The translations under genes and the position numbers were made by a program. From Typha latifolia (Eukaryota; Streptophyta; Magnoliopsida; Poales; Typhaceae): 64,000 bases of DNA. Below are positions 37,128-49,800 of this stretch, piece after piece. The stretch spans positions 12,721,096 through 12,785,095 of the forward strand of contig CM034100.1 in the NCBI GenBank assembly GCA_019914945.1. Reading direction: 5' to 3'. Every line of letters starts with the position of its first letter. Position 1 is the first letter of the stretch. The notes beneath the pieces are model-generated. The model had not been told where the DNA came from. It worked only from the letters and a program-made list of their open reading frames with translations, and did not search any database.

Positions 37128-38537
37128 TTAATGGGTATGGGGCAAGAGCCTGAGCGCCTCCATGAGAGTGTTCTTGAGCCTCCCGAGATGAGGCCTCACA
37201 TTCTGCCTGTCCAGGTAGACGGTCTTGAGAGCATCCCACCCTTGCTTGTGAATTGAATCAGGATCCTTGAGCACTGGGTGATCCTTTGGATACTGCTCGC
37301 TTAGCGTAGTCTCATCCAATTGAATCATATACTCCAAGTAGTTGATCTCCATGTCCTTGGATGGATCTTTGAACGTTCCTCTGGCCAGCCATTCCAGCCC
37401 ACCGTAAGGAACTACTTGTATCAGCACCGCCCCTGCGGGGAGGAACACCATGTTGGTCAGCCCGGCGCCGTGCACTCCGATCATCACGTCGGCGGAGTTC
37501 ACCAGCCTCGCGAACTTGGCCACGTCGGTGTTCATATCCGGCTCCCCGATCCGCACGTCGAACCCGAGGCTCGTCGCCATGTCCACCATCGCCCGCTCGT
37601 TGAGGAAAGTCCTCGTGTTCTTCCGTGAGATGATGAGGAGCCTCGGCTTCCGCCTGATGTCCCAGTTGTCTCCCGTGGGCTCCGCCGTCGCCCGCTCCAG
37701 CCCGAACGCGTCGCGGAGCAGCTTCTTGAAGTCGGCCGCGCCGTACCCGGTGGGAGTCTTGGCCGCGTCGACGCCTAGTTCCTTGTGGAAGGTCGGGCCC
37801 ACCACAGCGCGGGGGAAGCAGCGGATCTCCTGGTCGTTGTCGATGTCGATGATTTCGTACTTGCTGAGTTGCTTGAAGATTAGGATGAATTTGTTCACCC
37901 ACCAGGACTTGAGACTACTGACCAAGAACTGGACTTCGCCGTGGAAGTGGTAGGAGCTAATGAAGACGGGGACTAACACATCCGTGTAGTCGTGGAAGAG
38001 GTTGCCGGTGAATCCTCCGTTGGAGAAGACCATGGCAGGGACGGAGTGGTTCTTGGTGCACTGCGGCGGCGACTGTTCGCGGGACAACGGCTTTAAAGTC
38101 CATTCCTTGACGTGGCCCAGAGCGAAGGGGTCGTGTTTCCGGCAGTAAGGTTTGATCTTCCATTCTTGATCCATTGGATCGACGAAGATGGTTTGGGAGA
38201 TCCCCTGCACTCTTATCTCGCCCTGCGCCTCGCACGTATCCGACCGTCGGCTCGTTTCGAAGCATGTCGGCTTGCTCAGCTCTATTGGATTACTCTTCCC
38301 TTCTTCTTCTTCTCCTTCTCCTCCTCCGTCCTCCTCTGCATAAAGATAGAATTTTTAGCTACTTTCTTTTGTTTGCTAATCTTATGCACCACTTAATATG
38401 AAAATTTTGCAGAATTTAGACTAACCTGTAACTGTAGAGTCTGTTTCTCCTGTTTCATCCTCCTTCTCTGGCCCAAAGTTCGGAGTTTCATCTGATTGCC
38501 CTGCAATGGTGACTCATAATACTTTAAAGAAATCCTC

Positions 38538-38591
<54 letters not shown>

Positions 38592-38739
38592 CAAGAGGAG
38601 CGAAGTTATGCATACCAGTAGGAGCAAAGTGAGCCTTGATGAGAGAAAGAATACAAAGAGAGACAAGCATAGATACTATGATGATAACATTTCCAACCCT
38701 TCTGGGCTCTGGTCTGGAATAATTCCTCTGAGACTTCAT
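37128..38739 (-). CDS. GT61 glycosyltransferase, complete three-exon gene (copy 5, inverted)
   Basis: On the - strand, exons are 38739-38616, 38500-38426 and 38335-37128, with phase-1 GT/AG introns, giving 468 residues. This is the shortest complete copy, mainly through a shorter stem of about 75 residues, part of it a Glu/Gly run. Signal anchor about residues 15-34 (VGNVIIIVSMLVSLCILSLI). The catalytic exon carries CEAQGEIR, TGNLFHDYTDVLVPVF (Tyr in place of Phe after HD), and HGAGLTN (His near 355). The final exon is very GC-rich, giving long meaningless ORFs on the opposite strand. The first intron contains a (GA)n run. It points toward copy 4. Likely a Golgi xylan-type glycosyltransferase of unknown specificity. 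The start ATG at 38739 follows a purine-rich leader. Confidence 0.93.
38541..38587. repeat. (GA)n microsatellite in intron 1 of GT61 copy 5
   Basis: About 46 bases of AG dinucleotide repeat inside the intron between 38501 and 38615, near its acceptor side. On the coding strand this is a CT-rich polypyrimidine tract. Confidence 0.9.
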
Positions 38740-39457
38740 CTCTTCTCCCTTCTTCCTCCCACTCCCCCTTCCAGATTTCCTCTCTCTCTCTCTCTCGATG
38801 CTTCCAAGCTTTGAGTCTTATACCAAGATTAGCTTGTTTTTAATTGACAAGCCTAAGTTGCTGATTGCACATCAGGGTTGACTGTGACCCAACTACCAAT
38901 AACATGTACAAGGCGCAAACTTATAAACAATTCCTTAAATAAATTGGAAAGCATAAGATCTGCAGCTTTTTTTGTTTCTATGCTAACTGTAAGTACATCC
39001 TTAATCATGTTTTAAGGCAATCCCTTATTCCCAGTTTCCATCTTGTGGTTTGGGATTTTCCTCTCCTTATTTTTGACTTTTCAAAGTTTTTAATCACCTG
39101 GAAGATCCTTAACCAAGTTGTTACAATGGGCCTTTGATGTTGAGATAGAGATAATGACAAGTTAAATAAATCACAATTACCACAGAGATTAGAGCAGAGG
39201 GCTCATTTGTTTTTCTCTACTTATGATTAATTTTTGTTTTGTCATTTCAATTTCAAATCAAATTAAGCCAGTTGGGAAAAGTAAATAAGGAGAAATGAAC
39301 TGGTAAAAGGGTTGACATTTTCATCACAAATTTATATATTGAGCAGAAGCTGAATGGTGAAGTTCCATGTGAATGCTCTTCATCTTCAAAGACCTAGTCA
39401 TACCATCAATTTTGAAATTAGTGGAGGCTAGGGATGTTAATTATTATGCTTGTTGAA

Positions 39458-39503
<46 letters not shown>

Positions 39504-42500
39504 ATATATGTATACTGTATAGGCATCCAAAGCTACAAGATTCCACTTGTGCACTATTGGTATGTATTAGCATAGACGGCCCAAAACCCATGCTCATTTG
39601 CCTGTGGTTTTTGTACAGGAAGATCAACAACACATAGGTCACTGGAAAATTTTTATTTTATTTTTTGTTTGCACATCAACACTTTCATTTCAGTCTTAAT
39701 GTCGAAAATCTCATCTTTTAGATATATTTTGCAAAATCGACTTCTCTCTTTTCGTCGTATTTGTCAAAAACAGCGTCCTGTTCACTCATACCTATAGTCA
39801 GTATAGCTTAGTTTCCAAAACTAAAATGCTCTTTAGGTGGTGTTTTTCTCTCTCATTTCTTTGGCTTTCCAAAGGTTAAATAATGTTTTCTTGGTGATAT
39901 TGATTAAGTATAAATTTTCAGAAAATGACTTAATATCCTCTTGATTAAAGTTTTTGTAATCAGGATCTCTCTCCGTCTTAATATCGAAAAGTTTAACAGC
40001 AGTAAACATGTCATATATTTAGAAATGCAGAAGTTCATTGTCAGAATCTCTAATAGCAGTGAGCAACTTGATGCCAAAAGGTCTAATGGAATACATCATT
40101 ATCATTCTTTTGGACACATAACAGGTGGAAAGATGATATGAGACCATTTGATTATGTTTAAGTACAGCAAAGGGAGCATCTTGTCCTATTGACGTACCCA
40201 TACAAACTGGCAAATGCATGATACACAAATAACAACAATGGTGATGCAGATCTGCAACTCCAAGCATGAATTCTTTGTGGACTTAATGAAATTAATCTGC
40301 AAACAAGTTTCCAGTAAAATGAAAAGGAAAAAGTAGAAAGTTTTCGCATATTTCCGCCCATCTTTCATGCTAATTTACAGCCTAAGAAGAGAGAGAGGTC
40401 TATGATAAATAAATCAACTTGAAATGGTATTGCAGATAAACTGCAAGGCAGATAACAAACAAAAAGAAAGAAAGAAAGAAAGAAAGGAATTGTTGAAGAA
40501 TGAGTGCAAAGGTACTTCTTTTCAAAGAAAAGTTAAAAGAGTACAGAGGAACTGGCCCAGTTAATATTGTAGTTGGGAGTCAGTGATTTTCATGTGTCTG
40601 GTACTAAGTTTTGGAATTTCTTATGGGAAGGAAGAATCATGAATCTGAAACCTGTCAGATCTTTGATGGAATCAGCTCCAAGTTCTAGAATTATACTCCC
40701 AAGGTAGATCCATGGAGCCATGGAGGTGGCAATGAGCATCTATGATCCTTTGAATAAACTATTCAAATCTACACCCTCTTCCAATTATTCCAATTGCACA
40801 CCCAATAATTTCACTGCAAACTTTTAAATGCAAGCCTTCATAGGTGGTGAAGTGTTCAAACTATTACTTAATTGCTGTCTACCCAATGCTACCAACCCCT
40901 TTTGGATTCTTCTTCATAGACGTAAAGAATTGGGTGCCTTTCTTCTAACACTAAATGCTTAACGTCTTTGATCTTTATCGATCTGATAGCTTGGCTCTGT
41001 GGGACCATTAGTTACAGCTATAACTTAGCTACATATATTGGAATCAATGGGCAGACTTTGGTAGATGTTTGGCCATCCTCTGCCAACTCCAAAAGGAATG
41101 GATCAATATGATAACTATATTAGACAGGAGGTGGGCTTCCACATGGTACATGGAATTTTGAGGTTTAATGTTATCAACATGGCATCATTCAATTAAAGTA
41201 GAGATAATGAAGTAAATTTGTTAGATAGGTTCTACTTTTTTTAAGGAAAAAAACAAGCTAACGGAAAAAGCTTACAAACAATATTATTATGGCAGAAATA
41301 TTAAATGCTTAATGCGTATCTTGAACTATGACTCGTATCACAATACATTTCTAGGATTAAAAGTGTTGCAGTTTGATTCATTTTAAACAATATATGATGT
41401 AAGTTATATGATTTTAATCTTTAGGTAGAATGTGATAATGTTAAGGAGTGAAAGTATGACTAACCCTCAATTTATTACTACATTAACCTAATTTTTATTT
41501 TCACAAATAACAAAACTATCCCAGAAAAAGGAAGCAAGAAAGCATCCTTACATCCACTTCTTAGCACTATTTATAAGAGAAGTCCTTGATACATTAAATA
41601 GCCCATCTTTCCTAGAGACGACCACAGCTAAAGTTGATCCTTTCCACAATTTCCTTGGACCACCGTACCAATGAAGTTCAAATCATGTGAAGTAGCCAAA
41701 GCATTGAGAGGAACAGTGGCATGACATAAATGTTTCCTGGCATTTTCTGAGCCCTCTTCCTCAACGCACAGTAATTGACAAATCATTGAAGGGGACAGCA
41801 ATGGACTACATACATTAATCATTGTTTTTTGGGGGATATAAAAGAGCTGAAAACTCAGCTAAGACTTATGTATACTGTCAGAGAATACCTACAGGTTGAG
41901 TCCCAAAAAATGATGTTAGCTTAAGCTAGCTCATGAGATATGGGGTCAGGTCCAACCCACAGGAAAATTTTCTTTTCAATAGGTGTGAAGAAATTTTACA
42001 CACTCAAAAGAAGAGAAGAGAAGAGAAGAGGAGAAGAAAAGCATTCAAAAATTTATGTTGCAGATGCGCCAAGGGCTTAATTCCTCACCCGTAAGCACCC
42101 TTAGCATAGGAGAGACATTTGGGGGCAGAAGTGTTGAAGAAAAGAAGCTGCACCCACCATAGATTAGAACACTTCTGCCAATGGTGGTATCACACAGTGT
42201 CAAAAAGGAGCAGATTACATAACTCTTTCCTCAACAGACTCCAAAATGCACCCTTGGGAGGCGACTTTACCCTAGTTTGTTGCTCACTCCGTTACCTAGT
42301 TCCTTTTGAAACTCTCATTCATCACAGTCTCCATTAAACATCTTTTTTTGTTGAAAAGTTCTCCTATGAATTTTTCTTTTTTTATCATTGAAGAGCCTAA
42401 ATGCTAAATATAGACTGAATAAAGAGCCAATCTTCTGTGGGTGTAGACACTAAATTCTAGCCAACATACTAACTGTCTAGTTTAGACTTTAAATTGTGTA

Positions 42501-43861
42501 CAATACTGAATTATTGTTCCGAACTAAATATAACTAAAATAGTACTCCAAAATATCGCGCTACCAAACTATTTCTCCAAACCACTATACTATTAAGCTAT
42601 CAAACGAGCCAAATTATTGAGCCAAGCCACCAATCCATTAAGCAATTTTCTTAATAATAATTATTTAAAATTAAAGTAGATGAGGTCGTTAATGAGGTTA
42701 CCTACGAACTATAAAAGAGTTAGTTGTTCATTAAACATTTTTGTCTGGGCCAGCAGATCTCTTTGACAAAGTGAAAGGGAGCAGAGAGCAGAGACTGCAG
42801 GAATTTCCTGCTTCACAGTGCTGCCAACAATATATCTTTAAATTGATTTGTCTTCCTATCAGAGAGAATGGAAAACCCCAAATCACTAATTGCAACCTCA
42901 AGATCATGATGTTTTCCTAATACTCCTATATGATTGATTAAAACTTCACCAACACGAAAGAGAATACAACAATAACTATAAGCAATGACAAACTCGGAAT
43001 TACACGCAACAACGATACGTTTTACGGCGACATTTTATCTTGGGGCTGTCATAAATCCTATGGATGCAAAAATTTATTAAATCTAAATGTTGTATTTTTG
43101 TTAACGAAAGCAATAATGAAGCTTCAAAGGTCCAATTGGCCCAACCTCAGTATATTAATCCAAATCAGATTAATTTCATCTATGGTAGAGTTTACTCCAA
43201 CAAGGTTGCTTCAATCAAATAAATAATATCACATCATCTTAGTTCAAAATCAGTGATTTAAAATCACATTAGCAAGCATGGTTCAAAAATCAAAATCCAT
43301 ATTTTCTGATAAAGTCTACTCTGGCTTTCCTACTGTTCTCATTTCATGTCTATTAAGTATTCACTTTTTAAAGAACTGAGCATTCTTCTTATGTGTAGTG
43401 TGTTATTGTAATTGATGGGAGTACTGCTCTTTTTATTTACACCCTAACATATACAGTGTATACATGTACAAGACACCATTACAATAAGTAGACCTTGTTT
43501 GCAAGCAATATGGGTTTCGGTCCACCTTTAACGATACGATTATAAAGTGGACGTATCTTACAAACTAATTCCAAAATCAGATTAAACATAATAGATATAT
43601 CATAAATCTAGGATTCTCTGTCCATAAAACAAGAATAGGTGAAAAAAGGGGAATGTTGCATTACAGAATAGATGCTGCAACCACAAAAGGCACAAAGAGA
43701 AAAAAATAAATAAAGAAAAAGAACACCCTCAAAAGTTTGCACACTTTATCAGTCTAAGAAATAGATCGTGAATTTACAGAATTGAAGATGATGTTTATGT
43801 ACATGATACATGAAGAAAGGGAGAATAAGAAGAAAAGAATCAATTATAAGAATGATGGTTA
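38740..43861. other. Intergenic region between GT61 copy 5 and PSS1
   Basis: No supported gene. It begins with a C/T-rich stretch (38740-38805) that is the probable leader of copy 5. A (TA)n run lies at 39459-39501, an (AAAG)n run at 40463-40486 and an AGAAG run at 42009-42040. Short ORFs throughout lack family features. Because copy 5 runs away from this region and PSS1 runs into it, it holds the copy 5 promoter and the PSS1 terminator. Confidence 0.5.
39459..39501. repeat. (TA)n microsatellite
   Basis: About 40 bases of perfect TA alternation about 0.7 kb upstream of the GT61 copy 5 start. Confidence 0.9.
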
Positions 43862-46800
43862 TCATGACCTCTTTCTTGTAATTGTTCGATGAATTTGTAA
43901 TGACCAAACAAGCAGGAAAGTAATCAGAACTAAGCCCACAGATGTCCAGAACCTTATCAGCCAGGGAGGCATTGTGTTGGGGTATAGACCTGCACAGAAA
44001 TATATTAGTTAGATTGTTTCAAAACAATTTAGTACCATTTATGATACGAGCACAGAGAAAAATAGCACTCACCATGGCCAAACTTGATGCAAATTAGAAG
44101 CTCCACAATGCATATTGCCAAAGCAAGCCAACAGAATGCTCCTACCTTCTTCACTGGTTTCCTAAGATTGCATTCATCATTTGCAGTTATATCAAATATT
44201 TGTGAGCGCAACTGTCTTAGGGAAAAGTATTGTCCTCTATCTTGAATGTGTTAATATCAGAACGTGAGATAAATAATAAAAGAACTAAGACACAAAACTA
44301 ATTTCTTAGACACAACTTTAGGAAATGATTTCATTCTCTCAAACTAAGTGTCCAGACTTACATAAGAGCCCACCTGTCTTGCAAGTAGGTATTATACTCG
44401 CGGATAGTTGGTATTGCAATTAGCCACCAAAGGATCAATCTATATACAATCAACGGGTTTCGAGGGGGAATCCAGAGACAAAATTTGAGGAAAAATGTGT
44501 TGAGCTCCACAGTCATAAATGCAACACAGAGGCTTAGAACTTGGATAAACCTCCAAGGGCCAAGTAGAGGATGCCACTCATCTTTGTCCCATCGTGCAGG
44601 TGTGAACTGGCCCAATGTTCTTTTCACCTAAGAAGACAAACAGAAAATGAAAACGTGGATAGATATGGTACAAACTCACATCCTCTTCAATTACAAAGGA
44701 TGTAATAATGGGATAGTGTAAAAATCATGTCTGAGTTACTTTAGACTTAAGAATGGCACCTTACATTCTCTCTAAGCATGTATGTTAATGGTCGGGATAA
44801 TATTTTACACCTTTCTAGCCATTCAATGGCCCCTTGAGATCCAAAATACCTTCCCAAAGGTGCATTAAATGGTGAAAAAGTATTAATTCATTTGCCAAAG
44901 TTCTAAAATTAAAGTTTGCAATGCAATGTTATATACAATAAAGTTTGGAAATATTGATACTTTCATCAGATACTTCACTAATATGTGTGGAATACTTCCT
45001 TTACGTATCCAATCTTTTGAAAATAAAGATTAAAGAAAAGGACAGATACCTTAAGATACTTCTTAGATACTTTTGAGAGTTCAAAGGCAAGTCAAATTTG
45101 AGATTTTCTATTAAGGTAAGAAGGTTGTATTCATAACAATGTTAATCCCAAGATGCAATTTCATTATGCATGATCTATGAAGCTGAAGGGAATCAATATT
45201 AAGATTTCATGGCACAATGCATAATCAGCTCATTTATAGACCAAGCCTTTACTCTTAATGTTGATGTCCAGCAGTTTGTTATAAATGATTAGCTTTATTG
45301 ACAAATAAGTTATAGAGATGCCGAAGCATATACTATCACAATAGTATAATTTTAATTCAAAATAATACAATACACACACGGCGACACGTATCTATACACC
45401 CTACGTCATATTGTTTCTTTTTAACATTTGCCTTCACGTATATGTATCATGTTGCATTCGTAGCGAAATGCTATAGGGGTTAAAATGATATTATTTGGTC
45501 CAAATCAATAATTGCTTATGCATGATCCCATAGGTTTAAAGAGTGTGTTTTAAGTATATTGAGGCCATTTATTGTGTCAGCGGAATACTGATTTGGCATG
45601 AGACATGCTATGCCGAGCTAAGATCTGCACGCCCTCTGGCACAACAATCACTGAGTTTAGACTTTAGAGTTACACATACTATGATATTACACTCAGATAT
45701 GAGAGTATTCATCTCACTAGTCAGAGTCTGATTGTGTGACTTTCTTCAAACTTGGTATGTTTCTTACTTTAGTACAAGTCTTACAGTCTAATTCTCTTTT
45801 TTCTACCAAGAATTCTAGATTGATGGAGAGCACTTTCCATATCTAAACTAGGAGTCTTAGGAAGAACCATCTGGCAGAGTAACTTTGATAGAAGATTGTT
45901 GGGCTCAACCTTGATTTACACACGCCTCTAGGGGGTTTCAATGTAAATATTACTATTTAAAAGGTGGTCTTTTAATACAATAAGCTGCTACATGACGACA
46001 TCCTATGAACTTCGTAACTTCAATGACAAGAAATGAAGCTTCCAACCGTAATCAAAGAATCATGATGTGCAAGAATCAACCGAAGATACTTATCTATCAA
46101 AATGAAATGCAATATTTGAAGATACAGAAAGGTATATAGAAGATCATTGAGGAAATTGGAAGGACTCAAGAATACGTTAAAGGCATATCAAAGAGATATG
46201 AGGACAAAGCTTAAAAGAAAGGGAATAAGGAAATATGATATGAGCTTATGATGATCTATTTCTTCCTTTAATTTTCTTTTTTCATATGATCTCCACTTTG
46301 ATGTATGGTAGGGTCACAAATAGGGGGTGATGGGTTTATGGAAAAGCATCAACGAATGAAGCTTTCTATTTTTGACACGTGAGAGTTTATTGTGAGACCT
46401 TCCCATTTGGAGTGAGTCCGGATTACTTGGGAGTGATTCTAAGGTGTTTCCAGCTTTCCTCTTAGCCTCGATCTCTCTCTCTTTCCCTTTTCCTAGACAT
46501 TCCAAAACGCAGCAACCACCTAAAAACCCCATGTTTCCCAAACACCTGCCCACCTAATGCCTACAACATACAACCTTTCCTCACCCAATAGAGTATGGAA
46601 TACCAACTTTCATCCAACCCAAAGTACCTGCTGTCCTGTATCAAAGACAACAAGAAAGCTCTTCCCAATGTCCTGTTTAGTGATATCACTCGAGGACTAC
46701 ACAAACAGAGGACAGGACAGCAAGAAGATAAGGAGATGTGACTTGAGATTCCTCAACAATATTTTTCTTCCTTAATCCATGTAAAGCTTTGTAATCAATC

Positions 46801-49800
46801 TCTGTGCTAGTCTTTCATTCTTGGATTATATGTTTCACTAAATCTATGCAGTATGCTTGATCTCTTCCACATTCTCTTAAGCCTAACCAAGGAAATGAAA
46901 CAGAGCAGGAAGACAAACCCAAAATTTATATTCATTTGTCATGATATTAATAGAACGAGTCTAAACTCTAAAGTAACTGGGACATCGATCACCAATGTCC
47001 ATAATCAATCTTATAACTCCAGCATACCAATTCCTCCAAAACAACACAGAAACCCGAACATTACAATTCAGTTCTAACTGTCATGATTACTGGTTTAAGA
47101 TCTGAGTTCGAATAGTGAGATGAAGAGAGATCAAATTAGAGATGCAGGTAACTTTAATAAGATGAAATCAATAAGATAAGCATGAGTAAAAGGAACAATG
47201 TCTTAAAGAAAATGGAAAAATGACTAACATTCAAGAATTAGAGAAGCGATAGATCATGGACTGCAAGCATCTAACAAAGCGGATATAAATTATGTTCTCT
47301 AAAAGGAGTTGCTTAACCAACACCTACTGAGAAGTTTAAAATTCTTTTTTCTTTTGCCTATTTATCTTTCCAAATTGTTAGTTACTACAAATCCTCCACC
47401 TTCTTTAAAGTACTGTTGTCAAGCTTTTGTTTACAGTTTGAAGTCTATAGTAAACTCATAGAGATTATTCTTTTTCTTTTATAGATCCTTTTTAATTTCT
47501 AACCTCCATTCATTGTGGGTACTTTGCATAAAAATAAAAGGATGCCAAATGACTGTTCAAATCTTGCTAGTCTCTCTAGAATATAAATTTGGAGCTAGAA
47601 GAGAAGCTAATATTGCTAATTTGTAAATGAGAGTTTTATTTTTCACAAACTCCTATAAAGAATTAGCTTATGGGAAAAGAGGTTGTAATCACTAATGGCC
47701 CCGTGCCGATATCTGACCGGCACATCCCTACATGCCACTGGCGCTCCTTTGGTCTGTCTCCAATATATTTTTTAAGATTTTCATACATGTTTTTGGTTTG
47801 AATATAAGCATTAAAGCCTAAAATATATCTTTTATCTTTAGATATTGTTATAAATGACTTATTTTATTAAAGATATAGAAGTTGTCAAGTAGAAAGATAA
47901 TTCAATATCTAATATGACTGAATGCATTAATTAATTGACAATAGCTCAATAATTAAAACTAAGATCTAGTTGAACATAATTAATCTAACATGTTTCTATA
48001 TCAATTTTGACCTAATTTGAATAAATTTGAAACATTAATTTAAAATTTTTGAAATATAGGAAAAAATATATAAGTAAAATCTAATCATATTGAAATTTTA
48101 GCTAAAAAATTATAAAATTTGAATTCAAATAAACTCTTATGGAGTTAATCTAATATGTTTATATATCAATTTTGACACAATCTTATCATGCTAAAATTTT
48201 AGCTAAAAAATTAAAATTTGAGTTCAAATCAACTCTAATGGACTTAATCTAATATGTTCATATATCAATTTTGACCCAATTTAAATGAATTTGACATATT
48301 AATTTTGAATTTTTTAAATTTAGGGAAAATTTGTGGGAAATAAAATTTTCCCCATGATTCCTATATTTTAAAGAGTATTTGTTTTTTATATATATTTAGA
48401 ACCAAGATGCTAGATCTATGCAGAAAAACCCTTACAAACAATAAATCTAGCAAATTGAGTTAGATCTATTATTTTTACACCCCAAAATAGATCTACTCAG
48501 TTGTGTTGAATTGCATCTAATTCAGCAAGTTCTGATGTTGCGGCTCACATAACTTACCTACTATTTGACTCAAACTCTATTTCGGCCAATTAGATGGCCT
48601 AATCGAATTTGGAGCGCTGATTTCACATAAATTGGATTCATAAACCTAAGCCAGTTAAACCTACATTGGTTATGGACCCTCCTTTTCTTCTAAATTTCTA
48701 TGCAACAATCAAGAGAAAAAGAAATAATAGGGCGGCACTGTAGCAGTACTACAGTGCCAAAGAAAGAGTTAGAGATAGGGAGAAAGAGAAGAAGAAAACA
48801 ATGTCATATTCTACCATGAGTATCTCTCTATCGTATATTAAATGATAACTAGATTTAGCATGAGAAGTAGGATCTCAGTATCTATATTGTGGTCACGTTC
48901 TTTAATCAGTCAATGAGAATCAAAAATTGTTTTAAATCTGATTATAAGAAAAAATGTGAGATAAATTCTGTTTATTGTTAAATTAAAATATGAATTTGTT
49001 TACGAATAAAGGTGTGGATATTTCATCGCACTTGGATTATTGATTCGACTTATTCTGTGTTTACAACAAGCCAATGGATTTACCTATGTTTTCCTTCATC
49101 ACGTATTTTGTGAATATGTATATGTACTATCATATTAGTCTTCATGCATATGCATTCTTCGTGCAAAACTTCATCATGATTATCTAACAAAACCATATTA
49201 TAAAATAAGTTTGACTAGAGACAAGTCCTAGCATAGATTTGCTCCATGACTTTCCACGGTGGCTCGAGTCTACTTTGAAATCCAGGAAATAAATCTATTC
49301 TAAATCACTATGCTGACTTGTTTGGGTGACTCTGCAGAAGTAGGGAATAATTCCAAGCTAGATCAAAGAATTTCCTGCGGTGACTTTAATCTCTCCTAAT
49401 GGTTAGAAAAAAATACAAAGTATGTTTATCATTTAGTGATACCTCTTGATGACTCTAATTGATTAGGAAAACAAAATCAGTATTATCTTGAAGGTGACTT
49501 CTATTTGATGTAGATTCACAAGCAGACACAAAAAAGAAAAATGACATTTATTGAAATTAAGAAGTTTCATATAATGAAATTTGAGCATGTTATTAGTTTG
49601 TTAATAGCATTGTCATTATTCGTGCCTTATTATTCATGTCATGAGTATGCTTGGTTTATATCATTTATTATTCGTGTATTATAAATTGCTAAATTTTGGA
49701 GTTTAAAATCATGCATTATAGATCATGATTTTCACTTGCTGTTATATATTTACAAAGTAGGTTTACTCACTGGGTTCTAAAACTCTCTTAAAGTTGTTAG

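Noticed and set aside
37312..38401. Several 75-196 codon ORFs overlapping GT61 copy 5
   Set aside because: They lie in other frames or on the other strand of a GC-rich exon whose real frame carries all family motifs.
46314..46553. 79-codon - strand ORF inside PSS1 intron 9
   Set aside because: No family resemblance, no splice partners and inside an intron of an intact gene.
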